64,000 bases of DNA from JAKACA01 sp963735115 (GCA_963735115.1 CAVTJR010000003.1:1116001-1180000), one strand, 5' to 3'; positions 42,687-52,201 are shown, counted from the stretch's first letter. Notes: generated from the letters alone by a model not told the origin. Numbers and translations: made by a program.

Positions 42687-42707
42687 GTGCGACCCAGCTC
42701 CCGATGA
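42687..42707 (+). CDS. Putative 6-aa leader ORF coupled to the polymerase gene
   Basis: GTG CGA CCC AGC TCC CGA TGA encodes MRPSSR. Its stop overlaps the polymerase ATG at 42704 (ATGA). No Shine-Dalgarno precedes that ATG, so coupling through this ORF is a possible way to start translation. Inferred from position only. Confidence 0.25.
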   Translation: MRPSSR

Positions 42708-44251
42708 CCGCGACGACCGGAGCGAGGACCCCTTGGGCGCCGGCGACGCCGGATCGGTCCCTCTCGCTACGAGGCCGGATTCTTCTCCTGCTGATGTTGA
42801 ACGAGGTGGTGCTGATCGCGTTGTGGCGATACACCGCCCGGCCAGTGGCAGGCGCCTTCGTGGCAGCGACGGCGTTCTGGGGGCTGCTGGCGCTCTGCCC
42901 CAGCGCCGTCAACCAGCGTGTGATCTTCTCGGTGCGCAATTACATGCTGTACGCCTTCTGGGGGACGATGGTCCTCGGACCGCCCGTCATGTTGTTCGAG
43001 TCCATCTACCCGCGTCTCTACCTTCTTTCCAGCGCGTCGTGGAACTGGATGGTGGACATCTGGCCCTACATGCTGCCTGCTGCCCTCCTATGGAGCCTTG
43101 CCTTCGCCGCGTACGTCATCTCGCAGCGTCCCCGCGTGAGCGCTCCCGCCACCGCGCCCAACCGCAGGCGCCGAGCCCGGCGCCGTGACGACTCCGGCGA
43201 GCGGCCAGCCAGTTGGATGCTCGTCACCGGGATCGTCCTCATCGTGGCGGGCGCTGCCGGGATTCTGGCGGTCACCGGGTCGCTTCACGCCCTGCTGTCG
43301 GTTGCCGGCAAGGAGAGCAACACGAACGCTGTCTTCCAGAGCGACTCCGGTACGTACCGCTACACGATCTGGGTGGAGGGCGTTCCCGTCGGCGCCGCCC
43401 TCGTCTGGTACTACGTCACCCAGCGCCGACCGATGGGACGGTTGTCATCGGCCATTTGGCTCGGTGTCCTTTACCTGCCGCTCGTCCCGTTCTACCTCTA
43501 CAACTCCGGTCGAGAGTCCACCCTCGGGCCCTTGCTAGTCCTGTTCGCCCTCTATCACCGCTATGTGCTGCCGTTTCGGGCTCGGTGGTTGCTCGTGGGT
43601 CTCCTGCTTGCCCTACCGGGTCTCGCCGCCTGGAAGAACTACCGGGAAGCCCCCAGCAACGTCTCCATCACTCAGGTGGCCGTGTCACCGGCCAACGTCA
43701 CTGACACGGTCGCCGGCGACATCTCTCGGTTCGACGTCAGCGTGGTGAGCCTTGCCGGCTTCGAAACGAACCACATGGGGTACTACCTGGGGACGACGCT
43801 CGTGGCGGCCGCCACCGAATGGCTCCCGCCCCCGCTCTCGAAGGTGTTCCCGGTGAACGGCACGATGGCTCAGGCCCAGACCTTCGTGGGGAACGCCTCC
43901 TGGAGGGGCAGTGCCAGCTACGCCACCTCCATGATGACCGAGAGCTTCCTCAACTTCGGCGTCCTCGGTGTGGCGGTGTTCTTCCTCCTCCTCGGACGAT
44001 TGGTGCGATGGTTGGATCGTTTCTGTGAGTCCGGCAGCATCCTCGCCTATGTCCTCGCCCTCGAGTTCGCCCTTCGGATCCCTTTCGGCATCACGATCAG
44101 TCAAGGTGTGAGCGACATCCTTGCCGGGGTCCTACTGCCCTTCCTCGTGGCGGTGATCGTTCGCGCCCTCCTCGGTGTCCGGCGGCACCGCCGCCTCGAC
44201 GGTGCCGCCTCGCTCGCCGGCCGAGCGACACGAGGAGCGGCTGGCGTGTGA
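42704..44251 (+). CDS. Wzy-like polysaccharide repeat-unit polymerase
   Basis: About 515 residues with ten or more hydrophobic segments and one large extracytoplasmic loop near 290-390. The layout and blocks such as FYLYNSGRESTLGPLLVLFA, SWRGSASYATSMMTESFLNFG (split for length) and a Ser/Thr-rich loop fit O-antigen/oligosaccharide-unit polymerases. It lies between the DUF4012 gene and glycosyltransferase genes, which supports the role. The start is uncertain; ATG 42662 is also in frame. Confidence 0.75.
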   Translation: MTATTGARTPWAPATPDRSLSLRGRILLLLMLNEVVLIALWRYTARPVAGAFVAATAFWGLLALCPSAVNQRVIFSVRNYMLYAFWGTMVLGPPVMLFESIYPRLYLLSSASWNWMVDIWPYMLPAALLWSLAFAAYVISQRPRVSAPATAPNRRRRARRRDDSGERPASWMLVTGIVLIVAGAAGILAVTGSLHALLSVAGKESNTNAVFQSDSGTYRYTIWVEGVPVGAALVWYYVTQRRPMGRLSSAIWLGVLYLPLVPFYLYNSGRESTLGPLLVLFALYHRYVLPFRARWLLVGLLLALPGLAAWKNYREAPSNVSITQVAVSPANVTDTVAGDISRFDVSVVSLAGFETNHMGYYLGTTLVAAATEWLPPPLSKVFPVNGTMAQAQTFVGNASWRGSASYATSMMTESFLNFGVLGVAVFFLLLGRLVRWLDRFCESGSILAYVLALEFALRIPFGITISQGVSDILAGVLLPFLVAVIVRALLGVRRHRRLDGAASLAGRATRGAAGV

Positions 44252-45519
44252 CGGGGCGGGCGGGACCGTCACAGGGATCGCCGAAGGGCGAGATGGCGTT
44301 CTTCGCGCCCGTCCGAATACGGGACGACGGTGAGCGGCCGGCGCTGGACTCCTTCAACTGGAAGCGGTTGCGCCTCTTCCTCGAGCCGTTCGCCAACGTG
44401 ACCCTCTTGGCGGTTCGTGCCGGACCGGAAAGCGTCGCCTTCGTGGGGAGAGATGCATGGCCGTCGCTGCCGGACTGGGTCGGCGTCAGGCTCGAGCACG
44501 GCGACTTCCACCCGCGGGGGGCACCTCGGACGCTGCGGCGTGCCCTCCTCAGCGTCCCTGTGTGCCTGGCGGTCATGATCCGCGCCCGGCAGGTCGTTCG
44601 GGCGAGCGACGCCGTCGGAGTCGCCTGGTCGATCGACCCTGTGCCGGTTGCCGGTCTGCTCCTCGCCCTTTGTTATCGCCGGCCGCTCATGACCGTGACG
44701 GTCGGGTCTCCGGCTGCCGGCTTCGGTATCAAGGCGGAGCGGCGGAGGGGCACCGTTGCCGGGGCGGTCCTCGGCGTGGTGGCGCGGGTCGCCAAACGAG
44801 CCGAAGCTGTTCTCGACGCCCGGTCGAGCTTGCTCTTCGCCCCGGGCGAAGAGCGGGCGGCGGGCACCCGTCACGGCGTCGCCTTTTCGACCGCCTCGTT
44901 CAGCGAGTCCGACATCGCCGATCGCGAGGACTCCATCGACGACGGCGAGGTGCGGTGGATCCACGTCGGAGGGGTCAGCTACGAGAAGGGTGTCGACACC
45001 TTCCTCAGCGCTCTCGCCGAGATGCGACGGGAGGCCGATCACGGCGCCGTCCTCCTCGGCGCCCGCAGCCCCCTCTTCGACTTGAGCGGTCAGCTCGAGC
45101 GCTTGCGTCTCACCGAAGTGGTGCGCGTTGCCGGCCGCGTGCCGTGGGAGGAGGCGCTTGATGAGATGGGAGGCGCCTCGGTCCTCGTGTTCCTCTCGCG
45201 CCACGAAGGCATGCCGAAGGCGCCCATGGAGGCCATGGCGAAGGGACTACCCGTCATCGCCACGCCGACGGGGGCGGAGCAGTACGTCGTCGACGGCCTG
45301 AACGGCCTCCTCGTGCCCGTGGCGGACCCGGGCGCCTGCGTGCGTGCGGTCCGCCGGGTCACGTCCGATCCGGAGCTTCGGCGCCGCCTCATACGGGGCG
45401 GTTACGACACCGCCAGGCGTCATTCCTACGAGGCTCACCTGGCGCAGGTCCGGGCGCATCTCTGCCGGAGGTTCCCGACGCTGACGTGCGATCCTCCCCG
45501 GCCCTGGCCATGTGCGTAG
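44248..45519 (+). CDS. GT4-type glycosyltransferase
   Basis: A 423-residue GT-B enzyme. The C-terminal Rossmann domain has HVGGVSYEKGVDTFLSALAE, VAGRVPWEEAL and the E-x7-E region HEGMPKAPMEAMAKGLPVIA, typical of family 4 retaining transferases. It would add a sugar from a nucleotide donor to the lipid-linked repeat unit. The GTG start overlaps the polymerase stop (GTGTGA), so the genes are co-translated. Confidence 0.85.
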   Translation: MTGRAGPSQGSPKGEMAFFAPVRIRDDGERPALDSFNWKRLRLFLEPFANVTLLAVRAGPESVAFVGRDAWPSLPDWVGVRLEHGDFHPRGAPRTLRRALLSVPVCLAVMIRARQVVRASDAVGVAWSIDPVPVAGLLLALCYRRPLMTVTVGSPAAGFGIKAERRRGTVAGAVLGVVARVAKRAEAVLDARSSLLFAPGEERAAGTRHGVAFSTASFSESDIADREDSIDDGEVRWIHVGGVSYEKGVDTFLSALAEMRREADHGAVLLGARSPLFDLSGQLERLRLTEVVRVAGRVPWEEALDEMGGASVLVFLSRHEGMPKAPMEAMAKGLPVIATPTGAEQYVVDGLNGLLVPVADPGACVRAVRRVTSDPELRRRLIRGGYDTARRHSYEAHLAQVRAHLCRRFPTLTCDPPRPWPCA

Positions 45520-45642
45520 ACATCGAAGAGCTCGACCGAGCGAGGTAGCTGCCCGGCAGTCATCACAGCCGCTCGATGGGCGCACACCTCCGCCTGACGA
45601 CAGGCCACCTGTCGGCAGCCACGCGGGCGGAATCCTGCTGCC

Positions 45643-46605
45643 TCAGGGTTGGCGGGTGGGCAGGAGGTCGCCGCGCTGAGTCTCCTCGAACCAGGCGACC
45701 GTGCGAGCGAGGCCTTCTCGGAGGCCGACCGGTTCGATGGCTGGGAAGAGGGCTCGCAGCCGCCCTTGGTCCGCCTGGCTGTCCCGGACCTCACCGGGGC
45801 GGGCGCTGACATGACGACGTGCTAGCTCATGACCGACGACGCTCTCGAGGAGGTCGATCAGTTGCAGCACGGTCGATCGGCCACCGAAGGCGAGGTTGAC
45901 CGGCCCGGGCGCAGTGACGCGCTCGAGGACTGCGGTGGCGACGACCTCGGTCACGCTGTCGACGTAGGTGAAGTCACGCGTCTGCAGGCCGTCTCCGTGC
46001 ACGACGAGTGCCTCGCCTGCGAGGGCCGCCTCAACGAAGGTCGGCACTACCGCCGCGTAGGCGTGGCCGGCCGGCTGCAGCGGCCCGAAGACATTGAAGA
46101 AACGGAACACAAGGACGTCGAGGGCGAAGGAGGAGGCCCATGCGAGCGCGTAGCTCTCGGTCGCCAGTTTGCTGGCTGCGTACGGGCTGAGCGCGTGGGG
46201 GGCGAGATCTTCGCGTGTTGGCAGCTCGGTGTTGCTGCCGTACACCGACGATGAGGAGGCCACGATGACGTGCGGGTTCCCTGCCCTGCGGGCGGCTTCG
46301 AGGACGCGAACCGTCCCGGTGGCGTTCACCTCGTGGGTCGCCACTGGATCGGCGAGCGAGCGAGGAACCGATGGGCGGGCGGCGAGGTGAACGACGGCAG
46401 AGGCGCCGGCGAAGGCCTCGCCGAGGTCGTCGGGATGAAGGATGGAGCCCACGAAGAGCTCGGCGTCGATCCCCTCGAGGTTCGACGACAGCCCAGTGGA
46501 GAGATCGTCGAAGGCGACCACCTGGCTGACGGGCGATCGTGAGGAGAGCGCGCGACAAAGGTTGGCCCCGATGAAGCCCGCACCACCGGTGACCACTACT
46601 TTCAT
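45643..46605 (-). CDS. NAD-dependent nucleotide-sugar epimerase/dehydratase
   Basis: A 320-residue extended SDR: TGGAGFIG at 7-14, VVHLAARPSVPRS, a Ser in ASSSSVYG, and the YAASK catalytic pair. It belongs to the UDP-glucose 4-epimerase/UDP-glucuronate epimerase group, which supplies sugars for glycan assembly. Substrate cannot be fixed. A TAGAGT box 6 nt before the ATG indicates a leaderless mRNA. It is divergent from the next glycosyltransferase. Confidence 0.87.
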   Translation of the reverse strand: MKVVVTGGAGFIGANLCRALSSRSPVSQVVAFDDLSTGLSSNLEGIDAELFVGSILHPDDLGEAFAGASAVVHLAARPSVPRSLADPVATHEVNATGTVRVLEAARRAGNPHVIVASSSSVYGSNTELPTREDLAPHALSPYAASKLATESYALAWASSFALDVLVFRFFNVFGPLQPAGHAYAAVVPTFVEAALAGEALVVHGDGLQTRDFTYVDSVTEVVATAVLERVTAPGPVNLAFGGRSTVLQLIDLLESVVGHELARRHVSARPGEVRDSQADQGRLRALFPAIEPVGLREGLARTVAWFEETQRGDLLPTRQP

Positions 46606-46611
46606 CCGACG

Positions 46612-46617
46612 ACTCTA
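46612..46617 (-). promoter_or_regulatory. -10 box TAGAGT of leaderless epimerase gene
   Basis: On the minus strand TAGAGT ends 6 nt before the ATG whose first base is 46605. Confidence 0.55.
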
Positions 46618-46684
46618 TCGAGAGAGCCCGCTACCGGCCCTGCACGTGCAACCCCGACTCCTGTGCGTCAAAGGAGCCCGGCTA

Positions 46685-46690
46685 TAGGAT
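46685..46690 (+). promoter_or_regulatory. -10 box TAGGAT of a leaderless leader ORF
   Basis: TAGGAT, within TATAGGAT, ends 6 nt before the ATG at 46697. Confidence 0.5.
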
Positions 46691-46696
46691 CACCCC

Positions 46697-46783
46697 ATGC
46701 AGGGTCCCCTGGCGCGGTCGTTCCCCCTCCTCGATGGTTCCTTGCGACAAGCGGCCGGCGGCCGCCTTCTCACAAGCCGGTGA
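46697..46783 (+). CDS. Putative 28-aa leader peptide ORF ahead of a glycosyltransferase
   Basis: The ATG is 6 nt after TAGGAT, as expected for a leaderless mRNA. The ORF (MQGPLARSFPLLDG onward) ends with a TGA that overlaps the GTG at 46780 of the glycosyltransferase (GTGA). It is out of frame with that gene. It may couple translation, or reveal an indel that hides a longer N-terminus. No homology recognised. Confidence 0.4.
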   Translation: MQGPLARSFPLLDGSLRQAAGGRLLTSR

Positions 46784-47997
46784 CGGGCGACCTCATCGGG
46801 CATGCTCGGCAGACGGCGGCCGCTGACGTCGCAGGTGCCTGCGCTCCGGCGCCAACCGCGGCGAGGTCGCCTCGCGTCTTTCACGTCCTGTCGTGCATGG
46901 ACCGGGGCGGAATCGAGACGTGGCTGATGCACGTGCAGCGGGCGATCACGCCACAACAGTGGCGTGTCGCCTACGTGACGAGCGTCCACAAGCCCGCCTA
47001 TTTCGACGAGGAAATCCGGTCGTTGGGCGGAGAGATCATTCCGGGGCCGAAGCCCACGAGGCGTCACGCCGTCGCCTACGTTCGCCAATTGCGCCGTCTG
47101 CTGGCGAGAGAGAAACCCGACGTCGTTCACAGTCACATCGGCTTGTTCAGCGGCCTCGTGCTCTGGGTGGCCGCCCGCGCCGGCATCGAGACGCGCATCG
47201 CCCACTCTCACAATGCCGGTCTCGAGCGCCAGGCGCGCGCCCGGCCGGCCGGCGGCCTCTACATCAAGCTCGCCCGCCGGCTGATCCGCCGGTACGCCAC
47301 GCACGTGTTCGCATCCAGCACCCTGGCGGCCGAAGCCCTCCTCGGTGAGAGATGGGCAGCCGAGCCCCGCCTGCGCATCTTGCCCTACGGCGTGGACTTC
47401 GCCGCCGTCTGCTCGGCGCCGGCGGTATCGAAATCGGAACTTGCCTTGTCCGACTCGGTCTTCGTGGTCGGTCATGTCGGCAACTTCAAGGCCGAGAAGA
47501 ACCACGGCTTCATGCTGTGCATCCTGCGGGCGCTCGTCAGCCAGGACGTCGACGCTCACTTCGTCTTCGTGGGAGGCGGCGCCTCCTCGGCATCGATTAG
47601 CCAGGAGGCCCGTGAGCTCGGCCTCGAGGCGCGCACTCACTTTCTCGGGCAGCGCTCTGATGTGGCCGGTCTGATGGCGGGAGCCTTCGACGCCTTCTGC
47701 TTCCCTTCCACGGCCGAAGGACTGGGCATCGCCTTGCTGGAGGCGCAGGCTGCCGGCTTGTTCTCCGTGTGCTCGACGGCTGTGCCAGCCGAAGCGACCG
47801 TCATTCCTGAGCTCGTCTGCCGCCTCGGCTTACAAGAAGATCCCAGCCGTTGGGCGAGTGCGCTGCTGGAGGGTCCGAGCCACCGCATGCGCCGCCTCGA
47901 GACCGAGCCGCGCATGACACAGAGCGAGTTTGCGATCGACCGCTGCCTGGCGACGCTTCGCAGCGCCTACGGGGCACACAGCCCGGGTGCGGCGTGA
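46780..47997 (+). CDS. GT4-type glycosyltransferase
   Basis: About 405 residues. The N-domain opens with VFHVLSCMDRGGIETWLMHV, the typical GT4 acceptor-side glycine loop. The C-domain has VVGHVGNFKAEKNHGFML, THFLGQRSDVAGLMAG and FCFPSTAEGLGIALLEAQAA with the E-x7-E motif. It resembles EPS-type transferases such as EpsF. GTG 46780 is chosen for its overlap with the leader ORF, though the frame is open from 46663. The next gene overlaps its stop. Confidence 0.85.
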   Translation: MTGDLIGHARQTAAADVAGACAPAPTAARSPRVFHVLSCMDRGGIETWLMHVQRAITPQQWRVAYVTSVHKPAYFDEEIRSLGGEIIPGPKPTRRHAVAYVRQLRRLLAREKPDVVHSHIGLFSGLVLWVAARAGIETRIAHSHNAGLERQARARPAGGLYIKLARRLIRRYATHVFASSTLAAEALLGERWAAEPRLRILPYGVDFAAVCSAPAVSKSELALSDSVFVVGHVGNFKAEKNHGFMLCILRALVSQDVDAHFVFVGGGASSASISQEARELGLEARTHFLGQRSDVAGLMAGAFDAFCFPSTAEGLGIALLEAQAAGLFSVCSTAVPAEATVIPELVCRLGLQEDPSRWASALLEGPSHRMRRLETEPRMTQSEFAIDRCLATLRSAYGAHSPGAA

Positions 47998-49084
47998 GCA
48001 TCCGCGTACTCCATCTGGCACCGCTGTGGAACTCGTTCACGCATTTCTCCTTCGCCCTCGCGCCGGCCGCCAAGGAGGACGGCTACGAGTTCCTCTATGG
48101 TTGCGCCGATCCCCCGGCCGACTCCGGAGCCATCGTCCTCCCCCTGCAGCGCAAGGAGCAGGCGCTGCTCTCATGGACTCGCACGGGCACCATCACCTCG
48201 GATCTGGCCAGGGCGGCACCCGACATCATCCACGTGCACGGACCCTCGACGGCGCTGGCGCTCTGGCCGAGCCTGCGCCAGATTGCCGTCCCGAAGGTGT
48301 ATTCCGCTCGATCGAGCCTCGACGAAGGCGGCTCATATGTCCGCCGGGCGATCTGGCGCTTCTCCAACCCTGCCCTGTGGCGCACCTGGAGTGCCGTCTC
48401 GGTCCTGAACCAGACGCAGTATCGCGATGTCCTCCTCCATGGGCGCTCGCCCGTGTTCCTCTTCAAGATGTCCTCAGGCGGCACGGGCATTCATGACGGC
48501 GACGAGGATGTCCGCCCGCGCAGAATCTCGATCCCCTCACGCTGATCTGGATCGGCCGCCTGGACGCTGCCAAACACCCGGAGGACTTCGTTCACCTGGT
48601 TCACAGCCTCAACGACGACCACATCAAGACACAGGGCATCGTGCTCGGTGACGCCCTGCCGGGGGATCGCGGGGGCTCCCGCAGCCGACGGATGCTGGCG
48701 GACGATCCGTATATCGACTGGCGTGGCTGGGTGGACGATCCGATGTCGCACCTGCGCGAGGCCCATCTGCTGATCCACACATCTGAGCGCGAGGGCTACG
48801 GCATGGGACCGCTGGAAGCCGCTGCCGTCGGCGTACCCACGATCGCCTACTGGACGAGAGGCACGGCCGAGTCGGTCCTCTCCGTCGCCGGGCAACTGGT
48901 CCGCCCACGGGACCGCGCGGGCCTGAAGGCGGCCTGCGTCGAGTGGGTGACCGGTGACCGGCACGCCCACCAAGAGGAGGTGAGGCGTCGCGCCTCGATC
49001 AAGTTCGAGGACGACATCTGGAAGGAGCTCGATTTCCTCTATCGGCGAGTGCTGTCACGCAACGCCCACCCGAGGCGTGCTTGA
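47994..49084 (+). pseudogene. GT4-type glycosyltransferase, frameshifted in the middle
   Basis: The first frame (GTG 47994 to TGA 48545) encodes an N-terminal GT-B half (VLHLAPLWNSFTHFSFALAP, IIHVHGPSTALALW). A second frame continues without a break in sense from about 48515: NLDPLTLIWIGRLDAAKHPE, DWRGWVDDPMSHL and HTSEREGYGMGPLEAAAVG, the GT4 C-domain. A one-base deletion near 48515-48525 explains the switch. Restored length is about 363 residues. The GTG overlaps the previous stop, so it is the third gene of this run. Sequencing error is likely. Confidence 0.75.
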
Positions 49085-49103
49085 GCCAACGCCAGGGCGC
49101 CCG

Positions 49104-50285
49104 ATGAGCACGCTCCTCGTCGCCACCGACCACCACTTCTCGATCGACCCCCACCGGCACGTAGCCGTGCGGGCGCACATCCCGCCCACCTTCTACGACC
49201 GCTACCGGCGGGTCTTCGATCACGTGATCGTGCTCGGCCGCGCCCGTCGCGTCGAGCAGATCGAGACCGAAGCGTCCCCCCTGCCCGAGGATCTCACCTT
49301 CGTGCCCCTGCCCGACGCCCATGGCCCGCGGCAGCTGCTGGCCGCTCACCCGACAATGCGCCGCATCGCCCGCCAGAGCTGTCGGCCCGAATACGCCTAC
49401 ATCCTGCGGGCGCCGGGTCGGGTCGGGCCGATCGTCGCCCGCGAGCTCCATCGGCGCGGACTCCGCTTCGCCCTCGAGATAGCCGGCGACCCGGCCGCTT
49501 CGTTGGCGAAGGGGTCGAACGAGGCGTGGCTGCGCCCCATCTACCAGCGACTGGCCGTTCGCCAGCTACGCCAACAGCTCACGTTGGCGGTCGGAGTCGC
49601 CTATGTGACTTCGGAGAGCCTGCAGCGCCTCTACCCGCCGCCGGCAGGAGCCTTCGTCTCCGCGTACTCCTCCATCGACCTTGGCCCAGAGGCGGTGGCA
49701 GCAGGCCCTCGCGCCTACACCGGAGTGCCCGACGGTGCCCACCTCATCACCGTCGCCTCCCTCATGCAGCCCTACAAGGGGGTGGACGTGCTCATCGAGT
49801 CGCTGCGCCGCTGCCGCGCCGCAGGGATGCAGCTGCGCCTCACTGTCGTCGGTGACGGCCCACTTCGCAGCGGGCTGCAGGCGCAGGCGGCCGAGGCGGG
49901 CCTGACGGAGCGCGTGACCTTCGTCGGCGAAGTGCCTGCAGGCCCCCGCGTGCGGGAGCTGCTGGACGCAGCAGACCTCTTCGTGCTGGCCTCGCGAGAC
50001 GAGGGCCTCCCCCGCGCCCTCGTCGAGGCGATGGCGCGAGGGCTGCCAGCCATCTCGACGTCGGTCGGAGGCGTGCCCGAGCTACTGCCCGCCCGCTCGC
50101 TCGTCCCACCTGACGATCCGGAGGCGCTCGCCAGCAGGATCCGTGAGTACGTGCAGAGCCCCGAGCGGATGACCGCCGAGGCGGCCTCGAACTTCGAGAC
50201 GGCGCAGGCCTACCGCTCCGAAGTGCTCACCGCTCGCCGCGACGCCTTCTACCGCGACGTGCTCGAGGCGAGCCGACCCCCGTGA
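49104..50285 (+). CDS. GT4-type glycosyltransferase
   Basis: A 393-residue GT-B enzyme. The N-domain starts MSTLLVATDHHFSIDPHRHV; the C-domain has ITVASLMQPYKGVDVLIESL, VTFVGEVPAGPRVREL and LASRDEGLPRALVEAMARGL (E-x7-E). It lies 19 nt after the frameshifted transferase, so it is the last plus-strand gene of the cluster. Sugar and acceptor are unknown. Confidence 0.87.
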   Translation: MSTLLVATDHHFSIDPHRHVAVRAHIPPTFYDRYRRVFDHVIVLGRARRVEQIETEASPLPEDLTFVPLPDAHGPRQLLAAHPTMRRIARQSCRPEYAYILRAPGRVGPIVARELHRRGLRFALEIAGDPAASLAKGSNEAWLRPIYQRLAVRQLRQQLTLAVGVAYVTSESLQRLYPPPAGAFVSAYSSIDLGPEAVAAGPRAYTGVPDGAHLITVASLMQPYKGVDVLIESLRRCRAAGMQLRLTVVGDGPLRSGLQAQAAEAGLTERVTFVGEVPAGPRVRELLDAADLFVLASRDEGLPRALVEAMARGLPAISTSVGGVPELLPARSLVPPDDPEALASRIREYVQSPERMTAEAASNFETAQAYRSEVLTARRDAFYRDVLEASRPP

Positions 50286-50321
50286 GAACGAGGGCTAGCA
50301 GACCGTCGGCTGCCGCCTACT

Positions 50322-50361
50322 GCGTCGTAGGGGTCACAGGAGCGTCGTAGGGGTCACGGGA
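50322..50361. repeat. 20-bp tandem repeat, two copies
   Basis: GCGTCGTAGGGGTCACAGGA at 50322 and an almost identical copy at 50342, followed by a third partial GCGTCG. The second copy includes the stop codon of the ABC transporter gene on the minus strand. Confidence 0.8.
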
Positions 50362-52201
50362 GCGTCGAGAGGCGGCGCGAATCCCGCAGGAAGGCGTTCG
50401 TCCTCGCCAGCTCGTCAGGCGGCCCCATTGCCGTCACCCTGCCTGCCTCGAGCACCATGATCCTGTCGCAGAACCCGAGCGTCGAGAGGCGGTGGGCCAC
50501 GATGATCAGAGTCGCCTCGCCCTTCAGGTCGTTGAGGGATTGGAGGACGAGGTGGTCGGACCTTGGGTCGAGCGAGCTAGTCGGCTCATCGAGGATGATG
50601 AGGTTCGGTCGCCCGGCGAGCGCACGGGCGATGGCGATTCGCTGCTTTTGGCCTCCGGACAAGTCAGCGGCGCCATCGCCGATCTCTCGATCGAAGCCAC
50701 CTTCCCAAGCCTCGATGTCCTCGATGAGGTTCGCCGCTGTCGCAGCCCGGCGCACCTGCGCCTCGCTGATCTCGTCCCGGAAGAAGCGGATGTTCTCGGC
50801 GATGGTGCCGCGGATGAGGCGCGGCTCCTGGGGGACGAACGACACCCGGCCGTAGAAGTCCCCCAGCTTGAAGTCTCGGGCGTTCGTTCCGTTGACGAGG
50901 TACAGACCTGCCATCGGCTGACGCAAGCGCAGGAGGAGCTGCACGAGGGTGGATTTGCCGGCTCCGGAGGGCCCGACGACGCCGATCGCCTCGCCCGGCC
51001 GCACGGAGAACGAGACGTCCGCCAACACGTCGTCGGCTCCTTCATAGCGGTAGCAGACGTGGCTGAACTCGATGCTCGAGAGAGAAGGTAGTGGCTGGGC
51101 ACCGTCCACAACCGGATCGGCCCGGAACCACGCGATGCGAGCACGCACCTCGTCTATGTAGGCAAGGACCTCGGCCGATCCCTGTTGGGTGTTCTGGAGC
51201 TGCTGGCTGTAGCTGAGGCCTCGCACGAGGAAGAGGATGACGGCGCCGAGTGACGCCACGCCGCCGAGGTGGGCGAAGTCGATCACCGCCATGGCGACCA
51301 ACACGAGACCGAAGGCGACCGAGACGTAGATACCAGGTGCCGCCCGGAGGAGAAAGCGCGTCTTTCTCAGCATGGCCTCCGCCTCGCGGGCAGCTTCGTC
51401 GACCTGACTCCTGACGCGGGCGGTGGCATGGAAGACCCGCATGTCCTGCGCCAGCCGGACGATCTCTGCCACCTTGACCGAGAAGCGGGCGTTCGACTTC
51501 GTTTGCACGCGAGCGTAGGTCCGCGTGAGCGTCACGAGCGGTCGTAGCAGGGACGAAACGAGGATCGTGCCGACGAGGATGACCGCCGTGGCGGCGGGGT
51601 TCACGATGACGGCGGCGATGATGAGGGCGAGGAAGTTGAAGAGCGAGATGAGGCTCTGCGCCAAGTAGCCGCCGCCGTCGGCCATGCGCGTCGTGAATGT
51701 GCTCGCCAGCTCCTGCAGATGGCCGATGCGCTCGCTGGATTGCGACGCCCAGGACGCCTCCAGGAAGGAATCCACCAGCTGGCGGCGGGCTTGTGTCTGC
51801 ACGCCCGACATGAGCTTTGCCGTCAGCCGCGCCTGGATCACCGAGGCGATCGCCATCACGACGACGAGGATGAGCCCGATGACGATCGCCCTCGAGGTCG
51901 ACAAGTGCAGGCTGGCGAGGAGGGAGCTCTTGCTGGCCGAGAGGCGTGCGCTCCCCTGCGAGAGCGACACGGCCACCTCTACGAGGAGGTAGAGGATGCC
52001 TGCCTGGGCGAAACCGGTGACAACGGCCGACGCGCCGATGGCCGCCAGCTCGCTGCGGCCCCTCGGGGCGAAGGGCTGGATACCGGGCCAGAGCCGGCCC
52101 GCCGGCAGCTTGCGGAACCGCCGGAAGCCCCCCGCCGGCGGCTCCGAGGAGGCGGGGCCCACTACCCGGGAGCTTCTGCCTGGCCCGCCGGTCTGTTCCA
52201 A
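50354..52201 (-). CDS. ABC transporter, fused permease and ATPase (exporter type)
   Basis: A 615-residue half-transporter. Six membrane helices occupy about 50-320. The ATPase domain has Walker A GPSGAGKST, signature LSGGQKQR, Walker B LIILDEPTSSLD and the H-loop VAHRLST. Such exporters flip lipid-linked glycans or lipids across the membrane (MsbA/PglK type), which fits this cluster. The TTG start overlaps the BY-kinase gene by 40 nt and has a G-rich AGGGGGG upstream; the exact start is uncertain. Confidence 0.87.
   Translation of the reverse strand: MEQTGGPGRSSRVVGPASSEPPAGGFRRFRKLPAGRLWPGIQPFAPRGRSELAAIGASAVVTGFAQAGILYLLVEVAVSLSQGSARLSASKSSLLASLHLSTSRAIVIGLILVVVMAIASVIQARLTAKLMSGVQTQARRQLVDSFLEASWASQSSERIGHLQELASTFTTRMADGGGYLAQSLISLFNFLALIIAAVIVNPAATAVILVGTILVSSLLRPLVTLTRTYARVQTKSNARFSVKVAEIVRLAQDMRVFHATARVRSQVDEAAREAEAMLRKTRFLLRAAPGIYVSVAFGLVLVAMAVIDFAHLGGVASLGAVILFLVRGLSYSQQLQNTQQGSAEVLAYIDEVRARIAWFRADPVVDGAQPLPSLSSIEFSHVCYRYEGADDVLADVSFSVRPGEAIGVVGPSGAGKSTLVQLLLRLRQPMAGLYLVNGTNARDFKLGDFYGRVSFVPQEPRLIRGTIAENIRFFRDEISEAQVRRAATAANLIEDIEAWEGGFDREIGDGAADLSGGQKQRIAIARALAGRPNLIILDEPTSSLDPRSDHLVLQSLNDLKGEATLIIVAHRLSTLGFCDRIMVLEAGRVTAMGPPDELARTNAFLRDSRRLSTLP

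Noticed and set aside
45520..45642. Terminator between convergent transferase and epimerase genes
   Set aside because: No stable hairpin followed by a T-run was found in this 123-nt gap.
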